From Gemmatimonadota bacterium (GTDB taxonomy: Bacteria > Gemmatimonadota > Gemmatimonadetes > Longimicrobiales > Gaopeijiaceae): a DNA stretch of 18,759 bases. Location: assembly GCA_003567615.1 (NCBI GenBank), contig PWZC01000383.1, positions 1 through 18,759 of the forward strand. Direction: 5' to 3'. This document shows, piece by piece, positions 1 to 8,706 of this stretch (the stretch's first letter is position 1; each line of letters opens with the position of its first letter). The translations under genes were made by a program, and so were the position numbers. The notes under the pieces were generated by a model that did no database searches, was not told where the DNA came from, and saw nothing but the letters and a program-made list of their open reading frames with translations.

Positions 1-478
1 GACTGGGGAGGTGGCCGTAGGCTGGAGCCCGTTATGGAACCCGCACCGTTGCCTCCACCTTGGGGCCCGATAGCGCCAGGCCGCGAGAGGCTGGCCTGGA
101 GTGTGCCGGGTATGATCCTGTGTAACCCCGAGCCCCTCCGACCCACTACATCACCGGTCAAGGCTTGGGAATATGCCTGAGCAGGAGTAGCCATGAAGAT
201 TGCCATCTCCCATCATCTCGTGGAGGCCGTGGATCGCACTCGTCGTGGAGACTTCTCCAAAGAGGGCCTGACGGGTTTCAACCTGCGCGTAGCGCGGACG
301 CGGTGCTTGAGTTCCAGAGGGTATCTGGACTTCCTGTTCCCGGATTGCGACCGGCGGACCCGTGCGGTAGGATCGGGGAGGCATTCCGCACCGTCCACCT
401 TCCGTCCATCCGCACGTGTGGGGCGGGATTGTGTGATTTCGGGCAATGGCCCGAGCACGCTTCGACCCCCAACCTGCC
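1..478. other. Left-edge region without a supported gene
   Basis: No gene is supported here. Plus-strand frame 1 is open from base 1 to a TGA at 178-180 and could be the 3' tail of a gene lying left of the window, but its 59 codons match nothing I know and its third-position GC is lower than in the operon. A second open frame starts at ATG 193 behind a purine-rich stretch (caggag) and runs to 579, overlapping the start of the MoxR gene by about 100 bases. Its first ~60 codons are less GC-biased at wobble positions than the genes to the right, and I recognise no domain. Two perfect small inverted repeats are visible: a 7-bp one (76-82 with 93-99) and a 6-bp one (313-318 with 324-329). It may be a decayed gene or mobile-element remnant, which is only a guess. 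Confidence 0.5.
345..373 (+). promoter_or_regulatory. Weak candidate sigma70-type promoter for the MoxR operon
   Basis: TTGCGA (345-350) and TAGGAT (368-373) are separated by exactly 17 bases and would start transcription near 380, about 100 bases before the MoxR start codon. Each box matches 4 of 6 consensus bases, so in GC-rich DNA this could be chance. No better-placed candidate was seen between 1 and 478. Confidence 0.25.
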
Positions 479-1525
479 ATGTCCTCTCGATCTGTGACCG
501 CCTCTTCGAACTCCTCGTCCGAGAGCCCCGACCCCGAGACGGTGGAGCGTCTCAGTGCCGGCCTTTCGGGCCTCCGTGAGCAGATTGGGCGGGTCGTCAT
601 CGGTCAGGACGCAGTGGTGGAGGAGGTCCTGCTCTGCCTGCTCGCCGGTGGACACGGGCTCCTGGAGGGCGTCCCCGGCTTGGCGAAGACTCTTCTGGTT
701 CGAACACTGGCTCGGGGACTCGAACTGGAATTTCGCCGGATCCAGTTCACCCCGGACCTCATGCCCGGGGACGTCACGGGAACCGAGATCATCGAGGATG
801 ACCGGACCACTGGCGGCCGGGCTCTCCGCTTCCTTCCAGGACCCGTCTTCACCCATGTCCTCCTGGCGGACGAGATCAACCGGGCGCCGCCCAAGACCCA
901 GGCCGCCCTCCTGGAGGCCATGCAGGAGGGGAGTGTGACGGCTGCGGGTGAGACCCGCCAGGTGCCGACGCCCTTCCTCGTCCTGGCCACCCAGAACCCT
1001 CTGGAGCAGGAGGGGACCTACCCCCTTCCCGAGGCCCAGCTCGATCGCTTCCTCCTGAAGATCCGGGTCTCCTATCCTTCCGAGCAGGAAGAGCAGCAGA
1101 TCCTGGCGGCCACGACGGGTAGGGTCCGGCATGAGGTCGACGCCGTTTTGGGGGCTGAGGAAGTCCACCTCCTTCGCACGGCCACCCGGCAGGTACCGGC
1201 GGACGCCTCCCTTCTGGACTATGCCGTCCGGCTGGTGCGGGGAACGCGTCCGGGGAGCCCGGGCCAGGTCGCTTCGGTGACGGACTGGCTCCGCTGGGGT
1301 GCCGGTCCCCGTGCGGGCCAGGCCCTCATTCTTGCGGGGAAGGCCCGAGCCCTCATCCGGGGACGCCTGCACCTTTCCGGTGAGGACCTGCAGGCTGTGG
1401 CGCCGGCCGTCCTCCGCCACCGGATCCTCCCCACCTTTCGGGCTGAGGCCGAGGGTCTGGACCCGGATGACCTCGTATCCCGTCTCCTGGATCGCGTCCC
1501 GGCACCCGCAAGCCGCGTCGCCTGA
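479..1525 (+). CDS. MoxR-family AAA+ ATPase
   Basis: This is a 348-residue AAA+ ATPase of the MoxR family, cytosolic chaperone-like machines that act with vWA or DUF58 partners. Visible motifs, numbered from ATG 479, are Walker A GVPGLAKT (64-71), Walker B with the MoxR signature VLLADEINRAPPKTQ (127-141), sensor 1 ATQNP (170-174) and the LPEAQLDRF arginine-finger segment (183-191). The C-terminal lid helices follow to the end. Length is typical for the family. An in-frame ATG at 446 would add 11 residues. I prefer 479 because the conserved part begins well downstream and the added residues look non-conserved; neither ATG has a clear ribosome binding site, so the choice is uncertain. It is the first gene of the operon, and the DUF58 gene starts 6 bases after its stop, as expected for a MoxR/DUF58 pair. 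Confidence 0.95.
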   Translation: MSSRSVTASSNSSSESPDPETVERLSAGLSGLREQIGRVVIGQDAVVEEVLLCLLAGGHGLLEGVPGLAKTLLVRTLARGLELEFRRIQFTPDLMPGDVTGTEIIEDDRTTGGRALRFLPGPVFTHVLLADEINRAPPKTQAALLEAMQEGSVTAAGETRQVPTPFLVLATQNPLEQEGTYPLPEAQLDRFLLKIRVSYPSEQEEQQILAATTGRVRHEVDAVLGAEEVHLLRTATRQVPADASLLDYAVRLVRGTRPGSPGQVASVTDWLRWGAGPRAGQALILAGKARALIRGRLHLSGEDLQAVAPAVLRHRILPTFRAEAEGLDPDDLVSRLLDRVPAPASRVA

Positions 1526-1530
1526 TCGGG

Positions 1531-2454
1531 ATGGCAGCGAAGTTTGATCTGCCCCCGGAACTCCTGGATGGGATTGAGGATCTGGCGTGGGTGGGACGTC
1601 AGGTGGCCCGGGGTCTGGGGCCCGGGGTCCACCGCTCCACCCTCGTCGGGCTCGGCGAGGACTTCGAGAGGCATCGTCCCTACCAACAGGGAGACGACCT
1701 CCGCCATCTGGACTGGCGGCTCCTGGCACGGACCGACCGGCTTCACGTCCGCCGGTACCGGGAAACCACGAACGTCCGGACCACCTTCATCGTCGACGGC
1801 TCTCCCTCCATGGGCTTCGCAGGGATCGAAGTCCAACCGCAGAGGGGTAAGGGCCCGCTGACCAAGCTCCGGTACGCCGTCCTCCTCGTCGCCGTACTCG
1901 GTCACCTGGCACGGGACGCCGGCGACCTTCCGGGGCTCGTCGTCTCGGGAGGACCGGATGGTACACCCCTTCACATTCAGCCTGCCCGCCCCGGTCGGGA
2001 GGCCTGGCACGCTCTCCTCCATGCCCTCCACGGGCTCGAGGTCGGCGAACCGGCCCCACTGGCCCCGATCCTGACCCGGGTCGGAGGGCTTCCCCGGGGT
2101 CGGGTCGTCATCCTATCCGACTTCCTTCAAGACGACCAGGGTGAGGCCTTCTGGACCCAGGCGGGGCACCTGCGTGCCCGGGGAGACGACGTCACTGCGA
2201 TCCGTATCCTGACCCCCGATGAGCTTGGCCAGGGGTCGGCGGCCGACGGGCTCTTTGCGGACCCTGAGGATCCGGACCGGGCCATCCCCGGGCGTCCCCG
2301 GGGAGACAGAGGGTACATCGAGCGCCTGGAGGGCTACTACCGTCGCGTGGCTCTGGAACTGGAGGATCGAGGGGTTCTCTGGTGGGAGGCCTGCACGACC
2401 GATCCGCTCCTCCCCCTCCTGCGCGGATGGATCCGTGGCGAGGGTCGGAGATGA
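1531..2454 (+). CDS. DUF58 domain protein (vWA-like MoxR partner)
   Basis: This 307-residue protein carries the DUF58 signature at residues 41-77: an LGEDFERHRPYQQGDDLRHLDW block followed by RRYRE. DUF58 proteins are the usual companions of MoxR ATPases and have a von Willebrand A-like fold. A metal-site motif of DxSxS type is intact here as DGSPS (89-93), and the segment VVILSDF (192-198) fits the core strand that carries the later MIDAS aspartate. No membrane segment is evident, so it is probably a soluble or membrane-associated adaptor on the cytoplasmic side. It starts 6 bases after the MoxR stop, and its TGA overlaps the ATG of the next gene (ATGA), suggesting translational coupling. The family assignment is firm; the specific client is unknown. 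Confidence 0.92.
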   Translation: MAAKFDLPPELLDGIEDLAWVGRQVARGLGPGVHRSTLVGLGEDFERHRPYQQGDDLRHLDWRLLARTDRLHVRRYRETTNVRTTFIVDGSPSMGFAGIEVQPQRGKGPLTKLRYAVLLVAVLGHLARDAGDLPGLVVSGGPDGTPLHIQPARPGREAWHALLHALHGLEVGEPAPLAPILTRVGGLPRGRVVILSDFLQDDQGEAFWTQAGHLRARGDDVTAIRILTPDELGQGSAADGLFADPEDPDRAIPGRPRGDRGYIERLEGYYRRVALELEDRGVLWWEACTTDPLLPLLRGWIRGEGRR

Positions 2455-3767
2455 TCGAGATCGCTCGTCCCGCACTCCTCTGGACCGGCGCCCTGGCGGC
2501 CCTCCTCCCCCTGGCTCTCCACCTCCTTCGCCCTCGGGAGCGGGATCGACGTCTTCTTCCCACGGCCCGCTTCCTCTCGAGAGAGACGAGAACCCGGATT
2601 CGCATCCACAGATTCCCGGACCACCTCGTCCTTCTCCTCCTCCGCATGGCCTTCTGCCTGATCCTGGGGGCGGCCCTGGCGGGGATGAGATGGATCGGCC
2701 CGTCGGAGGGAATCGGGGAAATCGTCATCGTGGATCGGGGGCCGGGGATGGCACCCGTGTGGTCCGATGCGGAAGCGGCTCTTGCGGAGATGGTAGGGGA
2801 TCGGACCCGCAGGATCATCCTGGTCGGACTGGACGAGGACGGTTCGGTGACGAGCGAATCCATCGCCCCGGGGGATCTCCCTGAAGGAGAGGCGTGGGCC
2901 ACCCTCGCGCCCGTTGAGCAGGGTCCCTGGACAGACGTCCATCTGGCACACCTTCTCCGGGAACTCCGGACCGCCGGAGGGGGCCTTGCCGGAGTCGACT
3001 CCATCGAGGCTCGTATCCTGACCCGAGCCCGCTGGTCCGCCTGGCACCCCGGGACCCTCGCCCTGCGGGCAGAGATCTGGCCCGCCGGGATCGGCATCGA
3101 GTTGGTCACCGATGAGGGCCTGGGCACGGTCCCCGGTGGACCTTCCGCGTCCTCGATCCGGCTCCTGGCTCCGGAGGGGGTGGAGGCCGCCTTCCGGGAG
3201 GCCCTTGAACTGTGGGGCTACGATCCGACTCGGGATGAGGGTCCGGAGATCGAGTTGATGGTAGGGCCTCCGGACGGGCTTGGAGCCCTCTGGCAGGAGG
3301 CGGAGGAGTCCTCTCCCCGGGAGGGGGACGGGACCTTCCTCCTGCCCGACGGCCGGGTCGTTCCGGGGGCCGGCCGGTTTCTCGGCGGGTTCCCGCCCGA
3401 CGGCGCACGGGTTCCCCTCTTCCGGGGCGGAGGACGTCCGGCTGCGGCAGCCACCGGGCCCGGCCCGGGCGAGCCCTGCCGAATCGCTCTGCCCCTGGAC
3501 GGGGTGGTCCCGATCCTCGGGGAGCTGGTGGTCCTCCTGGACGCCCTCCTCTGGGAGGGGTGCCGGGTCCGGCGCGCCTCGGCGGGGGAGGACGAAAGCG
3601 CGGCAGAGTTCTGGCGTGTGCTCCTGGAAACGGCGGACGGCATCGGTCCGGTCTCCGCCGAGCTCATCCGGACCGAGGAGGCGGGCCGGCCCCTGGCCAG
3701 GCTCCTCATGGCACTTGCCTTCATCCTGGCCCTGGGAGAGCTCATTCGCGTCCGGGCGCTCCCATGA
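2451..3767 (+). CDS. BatA-like membrane protein with degenerate vWA domain
   Basis: The 439-residue product begins with the N-terminal double-transmembrane module typical of BatA-type proteins: a hydrophobic helix (about 7-26) ending in HLLRPRERDRRLLPTARFL, then a second helix (about 58-78). A hydrophobic segment near the C-terminus (about 417-433) gives a third membrane span. Between them lies an extracytoplasmic vWA-like region starting IVIVDRGPGM (91-100). The residues at the MIDAS position read DRGPG rather than DxSxS, so metal-dependent ligand binding is probably lost. I start at ATG 2451, which overlaps the upstream stop (ATGA) and has GGAG just before it. An earlier in-frame ATG at 2382 would add 23 residues lacking family similarity and overlap the DUF58 gene. 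The role is inferred as a membrane partner of the MoxR/DUF58 pair. Confidence 0.85.
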   Translation: MIEIARPALLWTGALAALLPLALHLLRPRERDRRLLPTARFLSRETRTRIRIHRFPDHLVLLLLRMAFCLILGAALAGMRWIGPSEGIGEIVIVDRGPGMAPVWSDAEAALAEMVGDRTRRIILVGLDEDGSVTSESIAPGDLPEGEAWATLAPVEQGPWTDVHLAHLLRELRTAGGGLAGVDSIEARILTRARWSAWHPGTLALRAEIWPAGIGIELVTDEGLGTVPGGPSASSIRLLAPEGVEAAFREALELWGYDPTRDEGPEIELMVGPPDGLGALWQEAEESSPREGDGTFLLPDGRVVPGAGRFLGGFPPDGARVPLFRGGGRPAAAATGPGPGEPCRIALPLDGVVPILGELVVLLDALLWEGCRVRRASAGEDESAAEFWRVLLETADGIGPVSAELIRTEEAGRPLARLLMALAFILALGELIRVRALP

Positions 3768-3834
3768 GGAGGACCCCCACCGCCCTGTTTCGGGTATCTC
3801 CCGATTGTTTAACGTCCCGATCTACTCCGGACCC

Positions 3835-6800
3835 ATGACCGTAGACGCCAAGCCCTCAGCCTCGGCCCGACCGGCGAGGGATCGTCTGGTGAGCCTTCTG
3901 CGGGCCACCCGAGCCCGTTGGCGACGCCGGACCGTAGTCCGAGGGGCGGCGGTGGGTCTTGGGGTGCTGGCGGGGGGGGGCCTCCTTCTGGCCCTTCTTT
4001 CCGTCGCAGGGATTCTACCGCCATCGACGGTAGCCGTCCTCCGATGGCTCCCACCCGGCCTGGCGCTCCTCGCCTTCGGGGGTTTCGCCGTTCGGGCCGT
4101 TGTCCGGGCGCCGACCCTGGAAGCGCTCGCCTTGCGCGTGGATGAGGGCGGATCGGAGGACCACCTGGCGTTGACCCTCCTTCGCCTGGACCTGCACCAT
4201 CCCTACGCCTTGGAACTCGCTCGCCGGAGTGAGATGCGGGTGGACGGCCTCCGTCCCTCCAGCCTGCTCGAGCCCGCCCTCACCCGGGTCCAACTGGCCG
4301 GAGCCGCCCTCCTCCTGGGCGGGGCCGGGCTGGTGGTGCTAAGCGCTGGGGGTCCCGGGGCCCTCTGGGCGGCCCATGAGACACCGACGCTCCACCGCCC
4401 GGGGGCCGCCGCCATGGCCGAGGGATTGGAGGAGGAGTCCGAGTTCACCGATCCGTTCGCGGATCTCCGACTCCGGATCGAGCCTCCTGCCTACACAGGC
4501 CTGGATCCGGTGGAGCTTCCGGCCAGTGGGGGGATCACCGCACTCGCTGGGAGTCGGGTACAGGTCATGGGAGACGGGCAGGACCTGGAGGCCCGGATCA
4601 TCCGGGAGGAACGTCAACCGGAGGCCCTGGTCCCGGTCGAGAACTGGCGGGTCGAGTGGATGGTGGCGGCAGGGGATCGGGGCCTACTGCTACGAAGCTC
4701 CTCCGGCAACCGCCGGGAGCGGGTCCTCCCCGTCCAGGTCCGCCTCGACGGCCCTCCCGAGGTCGAACTCCTCGAGCCCACCCGGGATCTCGTTCTGGCT
4801 CGGGGTGAGGGAGAGGTGACCTTCCGGGCCCGGGCCCGGGATGCGTATGGGATCGACGACTTCAAGCTGAGCTGGGTCCACACGCGGGGTGGTGGGGAGT
4901 CCTTCGACTTCCGCGAGGACAGCCGAAGCTGGGCGACCTTGGAGGAAACGGAAGACGGGGTGGAGGGCCGGCTGACTCTGGACCTGGAAGAGCTGGGGAT
5001 CGGGCCTGGTGAGGTCCTCCACCTGCGGGCCACCGCCTCGGATGCAAATGAGGTCACCGGTCCAGGGACCGGTGTCTCCCGGACCCGTCAGATCCGGGTG
5101 ATCCGGGAGGGCGAAGAGATGCAGGTGGATGCGCTCCTGGGGCTTCCCCTGGAACTGTCCGAGGAGCCCGTCCTCTCGCAGCGGATGCTCCTGATCATGA
5201 CCGAGGAACTTCTGGGGCGGGCCCACGGGCTCACACCAAAGGAGTTGGCTCGGGAGTCCGGTGCCATCGCCCGACAGCAGCTCCGGCTACGGAGTCAGAT
5301 CGGCGAGCAGGTCTTCTCCCGAGCGACGGGTGCCATGCAGCCCGCCGACCTCCACCTGGGGGACCACTCCCATGGAGACCACGCCGGCGAGATTGCCCAT
5401 CTGCTGGAGGCGGAGGCCCACGACCACGACCACGACCACGACCATCACGACCACGACCACGCGCACGACGACGAGCCTCCCCACCGCAGCCCACCGGGCT
5501 CCCGGTACGGGGTTGCCGCCATCTTCGATCCCTCTGCCCACACGGCTTCCGCTGAGGAGGCCGTGGTGTCTCCTTCCCCCCATGACCCCACTCACGGACT
5601 CGAACACCGTCCTGGTCATGGTCACGGCCACGACCACGACGAGGTCCGCCCCGGAGAGGCGGGGACGGATGTGGGCAGCGTCACCATAGGGGGGCTGGGC
5701 CAACTTCCCACCGGGTTCGGGGAGGTGAACTGGATCGACCATCATCACGATGGAGATCCCATCCTCTCGGTCAACGAGCCGCTCCTGGCGATCTACAACG
5801 CCATGTGGGAGTCGTCGCGCCGCCTTGAGCTTGTCACTCCAGAGGCTTCCGTGCCCCATCAGGAGGAGGCGTTGGCCGGACTCCAGGCTCTGCGCGAGAA
5901 CGAGCGGGTCTTCGCGAGGGGGCGGGTCTCGGCACCCCCGGTCGACGTGACTGAGGTCCGGGGCACCGGGGAGGTGACTGATGTGGACCCGGCCTCCCGG
6001 AGCCCCACCGAACGGGTGCAGAGGGCCGACCGCTGGATCGGACAGATCGAGGACGCCATGGGCCGCATTGGGGACGGGGATACCCCCGAACTCTCCCAGC
6101 TCGCCGTAGCCCTCCTCTCCGATGGTGGAGTCCCCTCCGCCGCCGGGAGTCGTGTGGTCGAGGCGGAGGAGCGGCTGCGGGATGGGGACCCGGACGGCGC
6201 GCTCGGGGAGCTGGCCCACGTCCTCCGCCTCCTGGACGCCCGAGACCACCGCCCGGACCGGCTGCATCGATCCGTCCGGGGGAGCCCCTCCATCACTTCC
6301 TCCCTGCTCACCCTGGCGTCCGACCGGGTGGAGCCTGGATTCAGTCCCTCCGAACCTTCCACCGGGGATCCGGATGGGTCCGCAGAGGCTGAGCCCTTCG
6401 TCTTTGCCACCCTCCGGTACGAGTCCGGCAACTGGGACTCCGGTCCCCTGGTCCCTCAGAATCTGATCCACTCACTGGCTCGGTACACGGATCTTCCGGT
6501 CGCTCCGGAGGGGGTCGTGGTGGACCTCTCGTCTCCCGAGATCTTCCAGTACCCGGTCCTCTACCTGACAGGGCACATTCCGGTCCGGTTCTCGGAGGCT
6601 GAGTCCCGCAACCTGAAGGCGTACGTCGAGCGCGGGGGCTTCGTCTTCATGGACGACCACAACCACGACATTGATGGTGCGTTCCATCGCACAGTCACCG
6701 AGGAGCTGGCCCGGATCTTCGGCGACGGCGCCCTACAGCCCCTGCCAAACGACCACGAGCTCTACCGCGCCTTCTTCCACTTCGACGACGGTCCCCCGAC

Positions 6801-7005
6801 CACGGGTATGGAGCTCTCGGGTTGGGGCGACGGGATCATCCATTCCCAGCTTCAGGCCATTCGGGTCAACGGTAGAATCGGGATCCTCTACTCGAACAAG
6901 GACTACTCGTCGGAGTGGAACTACCACGCCGTGAACAAGCGCTTCCTCGCCGTGGACAACACCCGGTTCGGGGTGAACCTCCTCATTTACGCCCTGACCC
7001 GGTGA
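3835..7005 (+). CDS. DUF4175-like / DUF4159 fusion protein with His/Asp-rich central segment
   Basis: The 1056-residue protein has three parts. Residues 1-~500 resemble DUF4175: an Arg-rich N-terminus, membrane helices at about 37-60, 67-91 and 153-171, and an Ig-like segment (about 305-425) with DGPPEVELLEP and RDAYGIDD. Residues ~500-640 carry clustered histidines, chiefly an (HD)n run at 529-546, a second cluster at 591-602 and HHH at 636-638. Residues ~853-1056 are a DUF4159 domain, beginning FVFATLRYESGNWDSGP, with YPVLYLTGH, YVERGGFVFMDDH and NKDYSSEWNYHAVNKRF, and ending on NLLIYALTR. DUF4159 proteins are often separate polypeptides, so the fusion is notable. The reading frame is open well upstream, but ATG 3835 sits just before the Arg-rich DUF4175-like start and 67 bases after the BatA-like stop; it lacks a clear ribosome binding site. 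The helices and neighbours suggest a membrane-anchored periplasmic protein. The function is unknown. Confidence 0.85.
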   Translation: MTVDAKPSASARPARDRLVSLLRATRARWRRRTVVRGAAVGLGVLAGGGLLLALLSVAGILPPSTVAVLRWLPPGLALLAFGGFAVRAVVRAPTLEALALRVDEGGSEDHLALTLLRLDLHHPYALELARRSEMRVDGLRPSSLLEPALTRVQLAGAALLLGGAGLVVLSAGGPGALWAAHETPTLHRPGAAAMAEGLEEESEFTDPFADLRLRIEPPAYTGLDPVELPASGGITALAGSRVQVMGDGQDLEARIIREERQPEALVPVENWRVEWMVAAGDRGLLLRSSSGNRRERVLPVQVRLDGPPEVELLEPTRDLVLARGEGEVTFRARARDAYGIDDFKLSWVHTRGGGESFDFREDSRSWATLEETEDGVEGRLTLDLEELGIGPGEVLHLRATASDANEVTGPGTGVSRTRQIRVIREGEEMQVDALLGLPLELSEEPVLSQRMLLIMTEELLGRAHGLTPKELARESGAIARQQLRLRSQIGEQVFSRATGAMQPADLHLGDHSHGDHAGEIAHLLEAEAHDHDHDHDHHDHDHAHDDEPPHRSPPGSRYGVAAIFDPSAHTASAEEAVVSPSPHDPTHGLEHRPGHGHGHDHDEVRPGEAGTDVGSVTIGGLGQLPTGFGEVNWIDHHHDGDPILSVNEPLLAIYNAMWESSRRLELVTPEASVPHQEEALAGLQALRENERVFARGRVSAPPVDVTEVRGTGEVTDVDPASRSPTERVQRADRWIGQIEDAMGRIGDGDTPELSQLAVALLSDGGVPSAAGSRVVEAEERLRDGDPDGALGELAHVLRLLDARDHRPDRLHRSVRGSPSITSSLLTLASDRVEPGFSPSEPSTGDPDGSAEAEPFVFATLRYESGNWDSGPLVPQNLIHSLARYTDLPVAPEGVVVDLSSPEIFQYPVLYLTGHIPVRFSEAESRNLKAYVERGGFVFMDDHNHDIDGAFHRTVTEELARIFGDGALQPLPNDHELYRAFFHFDDGPPTTGMELSGWGDGIIHSQLQAIRVNGRIGILYSNKDYSSEWNYHAVNKRFLAVDNTRFGVNLLIYALTR
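5419..5472 (+). repeat. (CACGAC)n coding repeat encoding a His-Asp run
   Basis: Tandem CACGAC hexamers, four perfect copies followed by imperfect ones, encode alternating His and Asp in the middle of the DUF4175/DUF4159 fusion. The period is a multiple of three, so length changes by slippage would keep the frame. A shorter related stretch lies at about 5617-5640. Confidence 0.85.
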
Positions 7006-8648
7006 CCCGTCCCGACGAGTCGAGATCGCCTGTGGAGATCCCTGGGTTACGGGCTCTTCTCCTCGTCCTCCTGGGACTTCTGGTGATCCTGGGAGTCCCG
7101 GAAGAGCACCGTCCCGGACAGCCGGTCCAGGTAGAACTCTCGACCATCGCCGAATCTCCGAACGCCTGGACGGACCTCCTCGCCCGAAGCGCCGAGGTCC
7201 CCATTCGGGCCCGGATTTCGGGTTTGCCCGCGCCCCTGATCCTGGAACCGCCGTCCCGCCTTCGAGCTGGGCGCCCCTCCGCCCTGGGGGTGGCCTGGAC
7301 CGCCTCCGATCCCGATCCCCCCATCCTGACCCTCACCGGACCGGCCGGGGTGGTGGACAGCCTCAAGCTGGATTCGGAGGAGGGGGCCTTCCTCCTGGAG
7401 CCGAGGGAGGCCGGACCGGCAAGCTGGGGGCTGGCGGCGCTTTCCACCGGCCAGGAGCTCCACCCCGTGGCCTTCGGGGCGGAGGTGGGTGGATGGGTCG
7501 AGGAAGCTCGAGCCCTTCGGATCCTGGTCCTCTCCGGGCCCCCGTCCTCCGAGGCCCGTCTTGCCATCAGGGCGCTGGAGGAGGCTGGAGAGGAGGTCGA
7601 GGGGTGGATTCACCTGGGCAGGGATCTCTGGGTCGGTCGGGGGCGGGAACCGGGCCCACTCCCCACCGACGGGTCCGAACTCGCCGAGTACGATCTCATC
7701 ATGGTCTTCCCTGGTGTGGAGATGACCGGGGCGCTGCGGGACGGACTGGAGGTTGCCGTGGGTCAGAGGGGAGTCGGCCTGCTGTTGGCCGGAGGCGCCG
7801 GGACAGATCGGGCCACCGCTGAATGGCTGGCGTCGCGGGTCGATGCAGGCGGGCTCTGGGACGGCTCATCCCCAACCTCGGAGGTGCTTCCAGAACCCGG
7901 AGCGTCGGTGGTTGCAGAGGACCTCCAGTGGCAGCTCCCCCCCGAGATCCCGCCACTCCCCATTCGGGACGTGACGTCGCCACTTCGTTTTCCCCCCTTC
8001 CCGGACGAGGGGGGTCGGACAGACCCGTTGACCCTTCATTCCTGGGGTGGGGGCAGGGTCGGCATCCTGCACCTGACGGAGAGCTGGCGCTGGCGGATGG
8101 AGGGAGACGCGGTGGATGGGCACCGCTCCTTCTGGCGAGGGATGGCCGATTGGCTCACCGGGGGGGAGTCTGAGGATCCGGCGATGGAAGTCCTGGGCGA
8201 CGATCTCCGGGTGGGGGAGGCGGTCCGGGTCCGCCTCCTGAGTCGGGACGTGGACCGGGTGCCTGTGCAACTGCGGGTCTCGGGTCATGGAGCTTCGTCG
8301 GGCTACCGCCTGCCTTTGCCGGTGCGGGTGGGGGACCTCCACCTGCAGGAGCTCCAACTCGCCTTCCCGGAACCGGGGGTCCATCGTCTCCAGGGTATGG
8401 ATGAGACGGATGAACCGCTGACCTCGGGAATCGGGGTCGTGATCCGGGAGGGCGGCGTCCCGGCCCCTGATCCCGAGGGTCGCCTGGCTCGTATCGCCGC
8501 CCTTTCGCCCGGAGGAACCGTGGGTGTTGGCGGTCTGGCCCCGGATCGGGCCCCTGGACGGTGGCCCTGGCCCTTCCTCCTCTTCTTCGTCCTTGTCGGG
8601 ATTGCTGCCGCGGAGTGGGTGCTCAGGAGGAGGGCCGGCCGCCCCTGA
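7002..8648 (+). CDS. Two-TM membrane protein with amidotransferase-like core, MoxR operon
   Basis: This 548-residue protein has an N-terminal hydrophobic anchor (about 16-32) and a C-terminal one (about 523-540) followed by RRRAG. The part between would face the periplasm. Its middle contains a Rossmann-like run: ILVLSGPPSSEARLAIRALEEAG, then YDLIMVFPGV and GVGLLLAGGAG. This resembles the class I glutamine amidotransferase-like domain often seen in membrane proteins of MoxR/BatA clusters; I see no obvious catalytic Cys-His-Glu triad, so it is probably structural or ligand-binding. I start at GTG 7002, which overlaps the upstream TGA (GTGA); another in-frame GTG lies at 7032 with a weak GAG upstream. 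It is the last gene of the operon, with a strong stem-loop 3 bases after the stop. The family assignment is tentative. Confidence 0.75.
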   Translation: MTRPDESRSPVEIPGLRALLLVLLGLLVILGVPEEHRPGQPVQVELSTIAESPNAWTDLLARSAEVPIRARISGLPAPLILEPPSRLRAGRPSALGVAWTASDPDPPILTLTGPAGVVDSLKLDSEEGAFLLEPREAGPASWGLAALSTGQELHPVAFGAEVGGWVEEARALRILVLSGPPSSEARLAIRALEEAGEEVEGWIHLGRDLWVGRGREPGPLPTDGSELAEYDLIMVFPGVEMTGALRDGLEVAVGQRGVGLLLAGGAGTDRATAEWLASRVDAGGLWDGSSPTSEVLPEPGASVVAEDLQWQLPPEIPPLPIRDVTSPLRFPPFPDEGGRTDPLTLHSWGGGRVGILHLTESWRWRMEGDAVDGHRSFWRGMADWLTGGESEDPAMEVLGDDLRVGEAVRVRLLSRDVDRVPVQLRVSGHGASSGYRLPLPVRVGDLHLQELQLAFPEPGVHRLQGMDETDEPLTSGIGVVIREGGVPAPDPEGRLARIAALSPGGTVGVGGLAPDRAPGRWPWPFLLFFVLVGIAAAEWVLRRRAGRP

Positions 8649-8651
8649 GGG

Positions 8652-8681
8652 CCCATCCCACCCGGACCGGGAGGCGATGGG
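8652..8681 (+). terminator. Stem-loop ending the MoxR operon
   Basis: CCCATC (8652-8657) pairs with GATGGG (8676-8681). The stem continues through CC/GG and CCCG/CGGG around a GAC loop, giving 12 pairs broken by one A-A mismatch and one bulged C. It begins 3 bases after the stop codon of the last operon gene. No T-tract follows, so it may be a Rho-assisted terminator or an mRNA 3'-end stabiliser rather than a classical intrinsic terminator. Confidence 0.4.
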
Positions 8682-8706
8682 GGTCCTCGATGAAGCAGAG
8701 ACGCGT

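Noticed and set aside
278..1729. A 483-codon open frame on the minus strand opposite the MoxR gene.
   Set aside because: It mirrors the strong third-position GC bias of the MoxR/DUF58 genes, has no recognisable domain, and the sense strand carries unmistakable MoxR motifs.
3280..3834. Extension of the DUF4175/DUF4159 protein upstream to 3280, where the frame is open.
   Set aside because: It would overlap the BatA-like gene by almost 500 bases in another frame and translates to a Ser/Arg/Pro-rich shadow sequence; ATG 3835 sits at the start of the family-like N-terminus.
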